From NCBI GenBank assembly GCA_958450365.1, contig CAUEEP010000245.1:124001-188000 (forward strand): DNA of 64,000 bases, written 5' to 3'. Under the pieces are notes generated by a model. That model saw only the letters and a program-made list of their open reading frames with translations, was not told where the DNA came from and ran no database searches. Shown here piece after piece: positions 12,201 to 23,438 of this stretch (position 1 is the first letter of the stretch; the number at the start of each line of letters is the position of its first letter). Source of the DNA: Mesorhabditis belari. Its lineage: Eukaryota; Nematoda; Chromadorea; Rhabditida; Rhabditidae. The translations under genes and the position numbers were made by a program.

Positions 12201-15200
12201 TTGAACATAAAATCATGAATTCATTCGAAATAATTTCCATTACTATTGACGACTTCTGCCCATTTTACAGACAATTTGCGGATTCCTCTTTCGTAGTAGG
12301 ATTTTGGTTCGTGTGTGAGACAAGTGTGAGACTCAAAAATGGAGGACTGGAGATGTCTCATGATCCGGAATAAATAGTAATCAAAAGGGGCGAGGTCCGG
12401 ACTGTATGGGGAATGCGCCAAAAGTTCCCAAGCAAGGCTATTTATTTTAGAGCGAGTCAGTTTTGCAACATGAGGGCGCGCGCTGTCGTGGATGAGAACG
12501 ATCTTTGACTTGGAGGGCCTATGCTTCTTTGGGGGTTCATTCACCTTTCCCAACTGTTCACTGTATTTGATTGCATTAACGATCGTCTTGCTATCATTCC
12601 AAATAATTTCCATTATTATTGACGACTTGTGCCCATTTTACAGACAATTTGCGGATTCCTCTTTCGTAGTAGGATTTTGGTTCGTGTGTGAGACAAGTGT
12701 GAGACTCAAAAATGGAGGACTGAAGATGTCCCAGTTTGAGCACTTTCTTCAAAGAGCCCATTTGGTGTCAATAGAAAAGTTGTAGAGAATCAAAAATCAA
12801 GCTTATATCCAAATTTCCAAAAAGGTACACTTAGTAGTTTCGCTTAAAATGCAAGTTTTGTGAAAATTCGGGAAATTTGGCACTTCTTGAAACCAGTTTT
12901 TGAATCGCTCTGAAAATTTGGATATAAGCTTGATTTTTGATTCTCTACAACTTTTTCATTGACACCAAAATGGGTTTCTTTTGAAGAAAGTGCTCAAACT
13001 TTCACATATGACACTAGCCGGCAGTTTTCAATTCACCAACCCAATATATAACAAAAAGCTAGCGTAATCTAACTACGTAATCAGTAAAAATATTGTAATT
13101 TTAGGTTACCTTGTTGTTAGTCGTTGGTCCAGACGGTAAATCAACAAAACGATTTTTGCTTTTCTGCCCGGTTTGCGATCTCTCCATTCCCTCAATGAGA
13201 TGAAATAACTTTTGTGTTTCCGGTGATCCGGGCTGTTTGATGCCACCTTCAAAGATTTGTCGACACAACGCGGAGTGTGAGCGGTGCTCTGTAAAGCTTC
13301 TTTTACACTTGAAGCTCTATAAAGCTTCTTTTACTCTTGAAGCTCTATAAAGCTTCTATTACTCTTGAAGCTCTCTAAAGCTTCTTTTAATCTTGAAGCT
13401 CTATAAAGCTTCTTTTACTCTTAAAGACAATGATGAATTCTTGTGATTCATGATTGTCTTCAAGATTCATTTAACACCAATCACATTTTACCTTTCATTG
13501 AGATTTTAAAATAATGAATGTATGTGGTGAGGAGAGAGCTTCTCTTGTGTCGATCACAGAAACCGTCTAACAACATCGTGCAGATTTTCACCAATTGCCC
13601 GAGAGTTTCAAAGGAAACAGTGGATACTTGTTCTAAAAAGGCTTTAAAAGTTTCTAAACTAAGCTTTTAAAAAAAAAACTGACCACTGTATGGCGGATTG
13701 GCAATTAAGAAGAGCAACTTGTCAAGAATACTATAAAGGAAAGAAACCATCGGCTCTGGACGAGCTTTGATCACTCCCTAAAGGATATTAAAGAGATAAA
13801 AAGGATTAAAATATTATCTACAATTTACATAAGACTGATATAAATCTATTTTTCGAATTTTTCAAATTTGTTTCCATAATTTCCCCAACCTGAATAGCTT
13901 CTATGAGTTGAGTCTCGTTGACAGGCGGTTGCTTGGGATTCGTCGAGGCCAATGAGGCAAACGAAAGGCAAAATTTCTCGAGATGCGCATCCTGAAAGTG
14001 AAGGTTTATGTTTAAGTTAAAGTTTAAAAATGAAAACAAGCCTGAGTGTGCACAGTGCTAACGGCGACGAGATTCACGTGAAAGAGAGGTTTATGCTGCT
14101 CGAGCCAGCGAATATTCGGCAGTGCTACATCTGGTGAGAGGTAGCTGAACATATTTCTTTATATCTATTAGTATTATTGGTATTATTAGTAGTTTTTTAA
14201 AGCTCTAATCAAAGCTAAAAACGTGACTAACCCGTAGCATTGCGGAAGTTTGTCCATCGAGATGGGCAGAGTGAAATCCGAACACGAGAGACTCCCCTGA
14301 CGGCACAACGGGATCCACTAAATTTTTTTGAGTGTATTCGTTTTCTAAAAAGCACCTATTTGAGAAAACAACCCTAATCAAACCAAGTTTTTCATTTAAT
14401 TAGCTCAATTTTTGTATCATTCGGTGCGGAATCCAGTCAGTGAGCCATAGTGGGCTGATTGGTTGTCATAGCAGTTTGATTACGGACACAACTCAGTTTC
14501 AATTAATAGACAAAATGGTCCCGCCCTTCAGTAGTTCGCCAACCCCAAAAACCCCCGGGTACAGATTTTTAGCCACAAATCACATACGGAAACGATGTAA
14601 AGAGTAAAAGAAAAATTCCCCTTTGTAAAAAGTGCTCTTTGTGCGCGCGCACAATCGCGTTTCATCTGGCATACGGCCCCGATAGATAGCTGTTCCCTTT
14701 TGGGTTGAGGAGCTGGAGCTAGTTTTGTTTGGGCGGCAGAGACTGGGCCGTTTATCCCGTTTTGGACAATACTATGCTCAATTTTTGCCTTAAATTTGTA
14801 CTTATTTGGAAGCAGGATTCGTGGAGCACCACGAATCCCGCTGGCATTTCTAGAGCTAGATCGAAATTCCTTGTCATTCAAACAGTAGCTAAATTCTAAA
14901 TTAAGAGAACATGCAATTCGAGTTGAGACTTTTGTCTCACTAGGAGAACAGTGCGATAACGGTAGCATTTTAAAATCGTTTCTTTTCGGAATCCATTGTT
15001 CTTACAAATTTTGTAGATTCAGTTTTAAAAGCCTCTAACTACTTACCGTATACCCGATCGGGAAATCGACTTGTTCCTCTTGTCCTTGTTGCCATTTACA
15101 CGAGACATGATAAAAAGTGAATAAGAGATGATGTCCATCAGAGAGATCCCAAGGGATTGCGATCTTGATCTCATCGGATAATTCGGGGGTTCTATAATCA

Positions 15201-18200
15201 ATCGGATAATCAATTCAAAGCACAGCTCAGAGCACAAACTTATTGTGATAGATGACTGTTGTGAAGACTTGAGTACTCATTCGAATATCGGCTGCATTGT
15301 TGAAGAAAACTCTGTAAGTCAAAAGAAATCAAAAGAAATCAAAAGAAAGTCTAGAAAACTTTAACTACTCTAACTATTCTAGTAATCTATTTTTAGAATA
15401 AGTTTTAGATTTCACTTTTTTTTCACCTTTGTGGTTCTTCCTTTTCATTCATCAACTCGATTTTTATGGCGATATTTCTCGCGGTGCCTGGTCGGCCGCT
15501 CAGATTCACCGATTTCGGATAAATGTAGAGAAGATTTCTAAAGCTTGAGAATAGATTTAGCTAGTTATCTAGTTAATTGATATCTAGATAAAAACCTAAA
15601 CTCACCTATATCCAGAGTTCACCGCGTATTGCCCTTTGCTAGGAAACTCGAGGATGTCCTTTGTCAACTCTGCGCCCTGTCCGCCCAAAAATGGATTGAT
15701 TCTGGAATTTTTTTTCTTTGAATAAATGCTATTGTAACTTATAAAATTTAGATTTCAGAATGAAAAATTAATAAAAAACCTGAGCATTTCGGGGCTAAGC
15801 CTCGTGAGGAGATCCTCGGCGCTTTGACCTCGATATTCCAATGTCAACACGCATGGGAAGGTTTTAAGTTTGCTAAAAGGAAATAAAATTTAGATTTTAT
15901 TTAGATTTTATTTAGTGAAAAGTGTTTAGATTCTTTAAATTCAAATTCCCCTCACCCCAACTTTCCACCACTTTTGCGAGCCTCGGCTAATAAACGGAAT
16001 AGCTCCTCGTCAGAGATTCGATCAGATTCTGAAAGAAAAGATGAATATCTTGATATAAAAAAGATCTCTATAACAAGAAAAGATATAAAAATCGAATATT
16101 ATCTGTTAAACATTAAATCTATTATAGAAATATCATAGTTTTAGATTAATTTACGATAAAAATTCTTTATCTTATCATTGGACAATCATGAATCACAAGA
16201 ATTCATGATTGCCTTCAAGAGTAAAAGAAGCTTTAGAGAGCTTCAAGAGTAAAAGAAGCTTTAGAGAGCTACAAAGTAAAAGAAGCTTTAGAGAGCTTCA
16301 AGAGTAAGCAGTTAAGTCAGTTAAGCTTTTAGAATCAAAAAAGATTTCAAAGTATCAGAAATCAGTAAAAGAAATTGTGTAATTTTCTAAAATTCACTCA
16401 CTTGTCTATAAAAATGAGTATAGGTTCGGTGAAATGGTTGCAAATTCGCGATTGAGGGTTCCGGTTTTGAAACGGGATGAATCGAGGCAGATTGGCTTTC
16501 GAGATCTTCGCTTCCACCCAGAAATTTTCGTCTAAAGTTGACTCTTTAAAAAAAGTAAATAGCTTAGACTTGGCCATTGATGTGTCATGGATAAAATTTT
16601 TGTTCAAAAATTGGTTGCTAGACGTCGTAATGATCGGTATGCCTACAGGGTGTCCGAAGAAGAAAAAGTCACTTTGTGTCAAATTTCTAAAGAACTTTAA
16701 GTGGCTCAAAGTGGTAGGTATGGTGCAAAAATGATTGTTTTGGTGTTTTTCATGATTTTCACCATATCATAACTCCCAATACAAGAAATTTCTGAGCTAC
16801 CATGGAAATTTTTGCTCTTTTGACATACCATGATCCCCAATACAAGAAATTTCTGACAATTTCTGAACCACCATGGTTACCACCACCATATAGGCTACCA
16901 TCATGAGACTTTTGCCATAAAATTAAAACTTTCTACTGGCATCGTGGTGCATAATAAACGCTATTAGGATAACTACAAATTTAAACTATACACTTTATTG
17001 TTCAGCGTTTCCTTGAAAAACGGGACACTTCTTTACAAAAGGCGAATTGAAAATCTATTATGTATGACGGATTATCATATAATGAAGATGAATAAAACTT
17101 TTGGCTAAAAATCTTAGTTTATATTGTAACTCTAATATGACACCACGATGCCTGTAGAAAGTTTTAATTTTATGGCAAAAGTCTCATGATGGTGGCCTAT
17201 ATGGTGGTGGTGATCGTGGTGGCTCAGTAATTGTCAGAAATTTCTTGTGTAGGGGATCATGGTATGGTAAAAGTCATGGCAAAAGATCAAAATTTCCCGA
17301 CCTCAAAAAATAATTTTTGCACCACATTCTGAGCCACTTAGAGTTTTTTTAGAAATTTGACGCAAAGTGACTTTTCTTTTTCGGACACCTTGTACAGTTG
17401 GCCTCACTACAGTATGCACCGTTACAGTATATTTGAATATAAAGTGCTCTTATTGAAAAGCTTCTCAATATTTAATTAAAGTTCAGTTCAGTTAAAGTCA
17501 GAATACTGTAATATAGGGATATTGTAACTCAGAGCTTTCCTGAAGCTTTCCTGAAGCTTTCCTGAATCTTCTAAAATTTCCTTGACACACCAAAAAGCAA
17601 GTCATAACTTTTGATAGAATTCTCAAATAAGCAGTGCTCAAAAAGCTATAAGGTTTAGAGTTATAAACGGGGAAAGAAAAAAGCGAAAATGTTAGTTGAA
17701 AAGAAAGTGTGTGGATTACCGTAACAGCGGACTCCTAGTGGTCATTGAACTGGAGAAAAGATTACGGTAGAAGGATTTATGAAATAGAAAATGATTACCG
17801 TTGAAGTGGAGTGCGCACGCGGTTGAGTACGGTGCTCGCCGACGTGCCTGAGCCCATTCGACGGAAAGTTGAGGCGGTCGAGATGGAGATACGGTCTGCA
17901 ATTGAAATCAATTGTATAACTGTAACAAATGAATAAATTGAATAAGTTACGGTAAGGTTTTCAAAAGTTGATCCTTTTTAAAAGTTGATCCTTTTCAAAA
18001 GTCTAGAGCTGACTCTTTTCATTTGCTCAAAATGAAACACACTTTCTGGCAAAATGAATCTGAATCTGAACGATCTCAGATTCAGATCTCTTTCTCCTTT
18101 AAAGCTCCTTTAAAGCTCCTTTAAAGCTCCTTTATAGTTCCTTGATAGTTCCTGTTTAGTTCTTTTAAAGCTCCTTTCAGCTCCTTTATAGTTCCTTTAT

Positions 18201-21200
18201 AGTTCCTATTTAGCTCCTTTAAAGCTCCTTTAACTTGAAACTAAGAACCAAAAATCTGTTTCTCTTTCTCTTTCTGTTTCTCTTTCTGTTTCTGTTTGCG
18301 CCAGTGTTTCTTTTTGTTTTCCTTACCAGCACTAACAATACTTTCAGTCTCTCCAGCCAGTGATGCCAACGGTGCCAAATCGGATTCTGAAATTGATAAA
18401 AATAGTATTCAAGATGAAGCTGATCTAATCAAATGATCCAAGTTGATCATTAGCCTCTAAATCTTGAAGCATTCGAATCTTGAAGCAACCCAACCCTAAT
18501 AAGCAACCGATTCCCCTCACCTGCCACAAGTCTTTCTTCTCTTTCAAGACTCTCAAAGCCTCTCTCTGAATCACAAAACGTTCGCCACAAATCGATCACG
18601 AGAAAACCAAGAGGCATTCGATAAGAACCTAAAGAAGTTATCGATAGAAATATAAAGAATTTACCCAATCTCTGGCAGTTATTCCTCGCCATTGCAGCCA
18701 TTTTCTCTCTCGCTTTCTCATCTCGAATCCCATTTGCATAAGGCTCAGATGCATCGAAAACATCGCAAGCTTGGAGGACTTTTTCGAGCTGAAAAAGAGA
18801 TGATAGATATTGACTTGAATCTTATCTTGATCTACTTTGAAAATGCTTAATACAAGTTAAAAACGTCACCCAACACATGACCTTTGCTTGCTGAGCAGTA
18901 CAATTGCCATTTACTCACCCTGACAACGATGAAAAGATCATGAAGTGATGTGTTTAGATGAAAAGCGGCTTGGTAACATTTTTCAATTGCTTCATCAGTG
19001 GTGAGAAATGGGAAAGCGGGATCGGCCGGGTATTGAGTCATCATCGCTCGAAGATGCGGTGGGTTGACGTCGAAGTGGAAATTCTCCGTCACCTACGTAA
19101 TAGATACATAAGATACGTAATGCTACGTAACACTACGTTTCGTACGTACTAAATAGTATAGGGAAATACTAAATAGTACGTAAACACTACCGTTTCGTAC
19201 TTACTAAATAGTAAATAGGAAATTCTCCGTCACCTACGTAATATATATGTCGTAGCCGATTATGAATGAATGGGTCTAGGAGCGTCCAACCATCAAGTAT
19301 TTGGTATCATTTAACGCAGAATCATTAATAATTATGTTAAATTTTTTAAATTAGAAAGATTTGATAAAAAGAAAAAAAATTAGAGCAAAAAAACTGTTTG
19401 TTCAAGAGGAAACTTTGAGGCCCCATAATTTTTTTTCTTTTTATCCAATCTTTCTAATTTTAAAAATTTAACGTAATTATTAATGATTCTGCGTTAAATG
19501 ATACCAAATACTTGATGGTTGGACGCTCCTAGACCCACTCATTCATAATCGGCTACGACATATACATAAGATACGTAATGCTACGTAACACTACGTTTCG
19601 TACGTACTAAATAGTATCATCTTATGTTTATATAAGTTTATATAAGTTTATATAAGTTTTTCTCTTCCACTCACAAACCTTTCTTTTTCATTTTCGCATC
19701 GTAGAGAGCAATTGAGCCGAAGATTGGTTCGAATGAGGGCTCGATGTGAAGCTGGAAAGTTATTGATAGTAAAGAAATGAAATCTAGATTTAATTATTCT
19801 AATATATAACTTTTCGACAGGCATTAATAAAATCCCCAACCTTAACAACTTTGATAATCAATTTGTGCGAGCCGCGCTCCTCGGGAAACGGGGGAGAGCT
19901 TCCTTTCTCGATCACATCGTTCTAAAAAAAATATTTACATTTTATCCATTACAGATAATAAGATAATAAGCATTTCTATAGTTTTACTTCATCTTGTGGC
20001 GGTAAAAGATTGACGAGATTTTGCTGTTGTCGACCCGTCAATCGCCTCGCCTCATTCGACGCATCCATTTGACCGGGCGTTAATCGTTGAGTGATATCTA
20101 CAATTATAGAAATATGTCTTATTGCAGAAATAAGTACAGGCTATAAAAACTTTAAGATTTTTTGTATATTATTTCCTAGACTTGGCTTACAATATCGGCA
20201 TCGTTAAGATTTTGGTGTTAACACGTTGACGACAACGCACAAACAATGTCCCAGGCGAACGAATATGTGTCAGACAGCATCAGGTGACAATGTCGTCAAC
20301 GTGTTAAAGTGCCAAGCACCAGTGGACTTGCTAGCCTTTGCTTTCCAGCAATTATACCAGCATTTACCGTACTTTAACGATTATAAAAATCAATACCGTA
20401 CCGACAAAGCCTATTCAACTTACTGGGGATAACAGGATCCGGTTGCGAGAGGTTGAGACGCGATTCGACTTGTGCATCACCGCTTGCTAAAAATATTGAT
20501 GGGTAAATCTTTCTAGGAAACTGTTTCAACTGTTTCAACTTACCTTTCAAAACCGAACCTAGCTACAAAACGCCCCCGTAGATTTTTATTTTTTTCCCCA
20601 TAGGCCCTAGCTTTCGAGAAAAACATGCCCAGAGTTGCAGCAATTTTTGGCAAACAACCACCTCAAACAACTCCCTCACCTATAAGAGGGCCCTATGCCG
20701 ACAAGCAGGAAGAGCAGAGGTAGAGGCAGGATAGTGTGCTAGGTTGCAAAGGCTATGCTATCTTTCCCCACGGGTTCAATCTCTCTTGGTTCAATTAACA
20801 CTTCGATTCGGTCCAAGTTTTTCCTTTTTTTGCATTAGAGTGTGTTCCTTGTTTTTAAAAGGCACTTAGTTTAAACAGCTATTACAGTTTAAACAGCTAT
20901 TACAGTTTAAACAGCTATTACAGTTTAAACAGCTATTACTATCAATCAAGCAGTCAGCTATTACAAAATTGGGCCGATTTTGAATCACAAAAGCTCTGGT
21001 ACCAAAATTTGAGCCTGATCAATAAACTGACAATATGATTTTTCTTCAAATCGGTGTCTTTTAGGAAACACTTTAGGAACAAAGCAAATCTTATTGAATT
21101 TCTGCTTACCCATTGTACTCGAATTAAAATAGTTGATGCGTATGAGTGTCTCTTTGACTCTTCGGTTTCCACCAAACTCGCGCTTCTCGTTAAACGATCA

Positions 21201-23438
21201 CTCAAGATGCTTTCATTCTAAAATTATTATTTAAAACATTTATAGTAGATAAAATGGATTAAGTTAAGATGTAAATAAATATAAACATACTGACAATAAA
21301 TATATATTTAAAAATATTAACCCTTTTTTAATATTTTTTATAATTTTTAATTTAAGACAATATAATATTAATATTTTAAATAGTAAAATGTAAAAGAGTT
21401 TAGAACCGAATGAAGATTTTTAATATATATTTATTTCTTTTTTAATGTCGTAACCGCTTACGAAATTCAGCCTGAAATTCAATCACTAAGAAGATTCCAG
21501 ATGATTCCCCAACGAAATTAGCCCAACGAATCATTCGTTAGCGGCTGAATTTCGTAAACGGCTACGTAACATATATCTTAGATTTATATCTTAACTTACT
21601 TCAAAATTGTGCATTGGTGCATTCCGGGCGACGATCGGTCTCTCGATCAACATGCGTACATAAGCGTCACCGCTGCCGAATTGTTGATATCTCAAATTTA
21701 CAGATTAACATATAAAATCAGCATTTCTATTATCTAATTTAAAAAATTTGAAATCCTTAAGGCATTACCTCCTTTGAACGAGGGAGAAAGAGTCGCTCAA
21801 CGCTGTCGCCACATCGCGCACATGTGGATCCACTGTCTCTCTAGAAATTTTGTTAATTTTGATGATAGATAGCACAATAGGATATCTAGAAAACTAGATT
21901 TATCTATTATTTGTTTATCTTTCACTTACAAATTGAGATCAACATTGACGGGCGGGTCAAGCGTCGGCTGTTCTCGAGCCACGATTCGCACCTCGACATC
22001 GTCTGCCGGGAATTCACTGACCCTATAAGGGTTTGAAGTTTTAATGCTAATTAGCTGGGAAATCAGGTTTTATAACTGAAAATCTATATCTAAAAAGCTC
22101 ATATCTAGAAACATTTGACTTTTGATCAACAAAATTATCTATTGGATCTTTTCCCTTACCTCCGCACTTTCATCAATTGAAAAGCTCCACTTAACATAGG
22201 ATAATATGTAAATTGAAGCCATAAAATATAGCTAGATAAGAATTTCAGATATATTTTTAGGTACTTTTTACTATTTTTGGCCATAATTTGCATTTTTTCT
22301 TTTCATACTATCACAAATAACTTTTGTGAAGAAATGTAAAATTTATTCGAAAATAGTAACATTCTATCAGCTTTTTAAGTGAATATTTGCAATAAATTGG
22401 TTTTATCCAAGCTTGGATAGATACTTTCCGCCCTTTTGCCTGTAAGGTACTTGTTACTGCATAGCTATAGCGTACTTGTTACTCTATAGCCATAGCGTAC
22501 TTGTTACTCTATAGCTATAGCGTACTTGTTACTATTTTGGACACTATTTTTTAGTTATCGATGAAAAGTATAGTTGAAAATAGTAAAAAGTACCAATTTT
22601 TATGTAATCCAACTCCTTCCCTCGGGCTAGCCGTTGATGTTGTGTCATAGAGAGAGCTCGTCTTTCGATGGCTCAACACCTCTTCAACATCCACTGGATC
22701 AACCACATCCAATAAAACCACCTACAATTTAATCGAACAACCTATTTGGAAATAGAAAGCTTTGGATATAGTTAGATTCCTCTTGATGCGCGGTTTTAAT
22801 TACTGCTTTCTAAAGTGCTTTCTAAAGTCTGGATGCGCTACCGTACCCCAAATAAAATCCCCTTTTTGCCATTATTTTTCATTTTTTTCATTCCATCGTG
22901 GATGTTGCCCGGTTTTTTTATGCCAAGTCCCGCATAAGTTTTTTCCCTTTCTGTAAAATCTATTCTCCTTTTTGTAGCGCGTTTTAATTATGATGTTATC
23001 TTGTTAATAATTATTTTATCTGTCTCCCCAAATTCCCTTCCTGTTATATTATTCAGCCCATGTTTCCTGTTTAAATTTCTAAAATGATTTGTTTCGTTTC
23101 TCTCGGCTTCCTTCTACTCCATTGTCTTTGAATCTTTTTGTGCCGTATAAACTTAACTTAACCAATTGTTTTTCAACTAGAACGCACAAAAGTCTCACTA
23201 ATCATATCGGCGCATTCTTCTTGAGTCTTGTGTCTAATTATTTTAGAAAAAGGAGAGTAAAAAGGTATTTGGTAAATTTAAATGGTGACTAGTTATATAA
23301 CTATGTTTTAAGTATTGTCTTAAATTAAAATCTACCGTCGATTGAGTGTTTCCATCAGTTTGTTCGTGTTGTGCCGCAGCCGGATGGCCGATTAAACTTC
23401 CCAGCCATGATGTGCCGGCGAACATCGGCCGCTGTCAT
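3259..23438 (-). CDS. DOCK7: DOCK6/7/8-type guanine nucleotide exchange factor, ~20 kb, over 40 exons
   Basis: Activates Rac/Cdc42-type GTPases at membranes through a C-terminal DHR2 domain. Exons follow the vertebrate DOCK7 order from end to end. N-terminal [14 protein letters not shown] (22.7 kb), [10 protein letters not shown] (22.0), DPHVRDVA (21.8), [20 protein letters not shown] (19.7), [16 protein letters not shown] (19.0), LEKVLQACD (18.8) and GSYRMPLGF (18.6) come first. They are followed by [17 protein letters not shown] (16.0), the DHR1 exons (15.7-15.05), [10 protein letters not shown] (14.3), [13 protein letters not shown] (14.1), [16 protein letters not shown] (9.9), [13 protein letters not shown] (8.7) and the DHR2 exons (7.4-3.3). 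The last exon ends RLSTISV and TAG at 3259. The N-terminal exon contains [16 protein letters not shown], resembling the DOCK7 AAEVRKQISGQYS segment, but that frame stops before the donor; the frame starting at 23425 (MFAGTSW) is the one in phase with exon 2, so a +1 indel is likely. Introns carry most of the mobile elements in this half of the window. Confidence 0.93.
3890..4233. repeat. Foldback element in a DHR2 intron
   Basis: The ends 3891-3942 and 4182-4233 are inverted repeats of about 50 bp (left arm contains AACTACAAGGTCAAACTATA; right arm the complement with few changes), and similarity continues inwards, so the whole 340 bp is an imperfect palindrome. It sits in the intron between the exon ending NQGPIQ and the exon beginning VANVFL, leaving splice sites intact. 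No coding capacity. Confidence 0.75.
5002..5075 (-). pseudogene. tRNA-like sequence in a DOCK intron
   Basis: Read on the minus strand, 74 nt begin GGGCTCG and end CGGGCCC, pairing as a 7-bp acceptor stem with one G-T. A B box (GGGTTCGATCC) is present near the 3' end, but the D and anticodon arms do not fold cleanly and the T stem has mismatches. Most likely a tRNA pseudogene or tRNA-derived repeat. The anticodon cannot be assigned safely. Confidence 0.5.
7262..7332 (-). pseudogene. tRNA-like sequence starting exactly at a splice donor
   Basis: On the minus strand the sequence GTGGGCGTGGCCGAGTGG carries a tRNA A box, and CCGGGTTCGATCCCC a B box 45 nt later. Its first base is the first base of the DOCK intron that follows the exon ending SFREQ. 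The acceptor ends do not pair well and the anticodon arm is degenerate, so it is not a working tRNA. It may be a tRNA-derived insertion that created or replaced the donor. Confidence 0.5.
7910..8200. repeat. Foldback palindrome, copy 1 (second copy at 49.9 kb)
   Basis: The left half starts ACCGTATTTCTTCGAATAGA and the right half ends with its complement; arms of about 130 bp are nearly identical and meet near 8055. Inner parts include GAAAGCTTTTATGCAGA. A second copy of the same element lies at 49929-50213. It is in a DOCK intron and has no transposase, so it is a non-autonomous DNA-transposon-like hairpin. Confidence 0.8.
9219..9290 (+). tRNA. tRNA-Asp (GTC)
   Basis: Complete 72-nt cloverleaf: acceptor TCCTCGG pairs with CCGGGGA, discriminator G; A box TAGTATAGTGGTTAG; anticodon stem CGCGT/ATGCG with loop CTGTCAC, giving anticodon GTC; T arm CCCGG-GTTCAAT-TCCCGG region. 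The sequence is close to the standard metazoan tRNA-Asp. It lies antisense inside a DOCK intron between the LLTALDTIE exon region and the [10 protein letters not shown] exon. This is the only fully canonical tRNA I find in the window. Confidence 0.95.
10228..10525. repeat. Composite inverted-repeat element with a tRNA-like head
   Basis: Two partly inverted copies of GCAGAATTTTACGCTG (about 10292 and, reversed, 10456) and two copies of GGTCAACAGAYCCAGCTCA flank a partial tRNA-like sequence at 10399-10424 (A box TGGTGTAGTGGATAGTGAG, no B box). The right end is a short hairpin reading GACCCAGCTCA then its complement. A related arrangement, the same GCAGAATTTTACGCTG block followed by a tRNA-like sequence, occurs at 24.65-24.89 kb. 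Confidence 0.5.
10911..10997 (+). pseudogene. tRNA-like sequence with duplicated A box
   Basis: Begins GCCTCCG and ends CGGCGGC, pairing in 6 of 7 positions as an acceptor stem. It has an A box (GTGGCCAAGTGGC) repeated once about 18 nt later and a B box (GGGTTCAATACC). The extra 18 nt and the lack of a clean anticodon arm argue against function. It lies antisense in a DOCK intron just upstream of the exon encoding [16 protein letters not shown]. Confidence 0.5.
12155..13044 (-). mobile_element. Internally deleted mariner element in a DOCK intron
   Basis: Terminal inverted repeats TTGGGGGTTGGTGAATTG... (left) and its near-complement (right, GGTTGGTGAATTGAAAACTG when reversed) are flanked by TA on both sides, as expected for Tc1/mariner insertion. 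Minus-strand codons 12221-12613 encode the C-terminal half of a mariner transposase: [10 protein letters not shown], then [12 protein letters not shown] with exactly 34 residues between the two catalytic aspartates (D34D), and a terminal W.EVV...GNYFE. The N-terminal half and first catalytic Asp are missing. Bases 12230-12358 are duplicated directly at 12602-12731, and an inverted repeat follows (about 12780-12850 and 12900-12965). It cannot encode an active enzyme. Confidence 0.88.
13266..13490. repeat. 28-bp minisatellite with hairpin end, copy 1
   Basis: Five copies of a unit like GAAGCTCTATAAAGCTTCTT followed by TTACTCTT, ending in a short palindrome around GATGAATTCTTGTGATTCAT. The same unit and the same hairpin end occur in opposite orientation at 16186-16305 in another intron of the same gene, so the pair behaves as a dispersed element rather than a local slippage product. 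Confidence 0.7.
15050..15720 (-). other. DHR1 (C2-like, phosphoinositide-binding) exons of the DOCK gene
   Basis: Exons encode [38 protein letters not shown] followed by [24 protein letters not shown], and [14 protein letters not shown] ending at the donor after FPIGYT. They match the DOCK7 DHR1 hallmarks LLYIYPQSLNF..R.G.ARNI, YTAVVYHN and [13 protein letters not shown]. In the family this domain binds PIP3 or related lipids and targets the protein to membranes. Confidence 0.88.
16186..16305. repeat. 28-bp minisatellite with hairpin end, copy 2 (inverted)
   Basis: About four copies of AGAGTAAAAGAAGCTTTAGA plus GAGCTTCA, preceded by ATGAATCACAAGAATTCATG. Reverse complement of the array at 13.3 kb, including its hairpin. 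Confidence 0.7.
16646..17392. mobile_element. Palindromic MITE, Tc1/mariner-like ends
   Basis: Ends read CAGGGTGTCCGAAGAAGAAA (left) and CAAGGTGTCCGAAAAAGAAA (right, reversed), flanked by TA at 16644-16645 and 17393-17394. The inverted similarity runs for at least 90 bp at the ends and resumes in the middle (for example the block containing CTTTTGCCATAAAATTAAAA and its complement), so most of the 747 bp is foldback. No transposase frame is visible. It is in the DOCK intron between the exon with MTTRSPLLR and the exon with [14 protein letters not shown]. Confidence 0.8.
18095..18240. repeat. Short minisatellite CTCCTTTAAAG
   Basis: About a dozen degenerate 11-bp units (CTCCTTTAAAG, CTCCTTTATAG) in a DOCK intron, followed by a TTTCTCTTTCTG microsatellite. 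Simple-sequence expansion; no coding signal. Confidence 0.6.
19248..19563. repeat. Foldback palindrome flanked by a long direct duplication
   Basis: The left arm (ATGTCGTAGCCGATTATGAA onward) and right arm are near-perfect complements over about 140 bp, meeting near 19405. A direct repeat of about 55 bp (containing GATACGTAATGCTACGTAAC) lies on both sides, at about 19104-19160 and 19563-19617. Such a long flanking duplication is not a normal TA or short target-site duplication. Confidence 0.7.
20217..20307. repeat. Short inverted-repeat element
   Basis: Ends TTAACACGTTGACGACA and TGTCGTCAACGTGTTAA are perfect complements around a 55-bp centre. Non-coding, in a DOCK intron. Confidence 0.6.
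20870..20940. repeat. 18-bp tandem repeat
   Basis: Four units of ACAGTTTAAACAGCTATT in a DOCK intron. No other feature seen here. Confidence 0.7.
21446..21571. repeat. Short inverted-repeat element
   Basis: Left TGTCGTAACCGCTTACGAAA and right TTTCGTAAACGGCTACG are imperfect complements, with CTGAATTTCGT continuing the match inward. Non-coding, in a DOCK intron. Confidence 0.5.
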
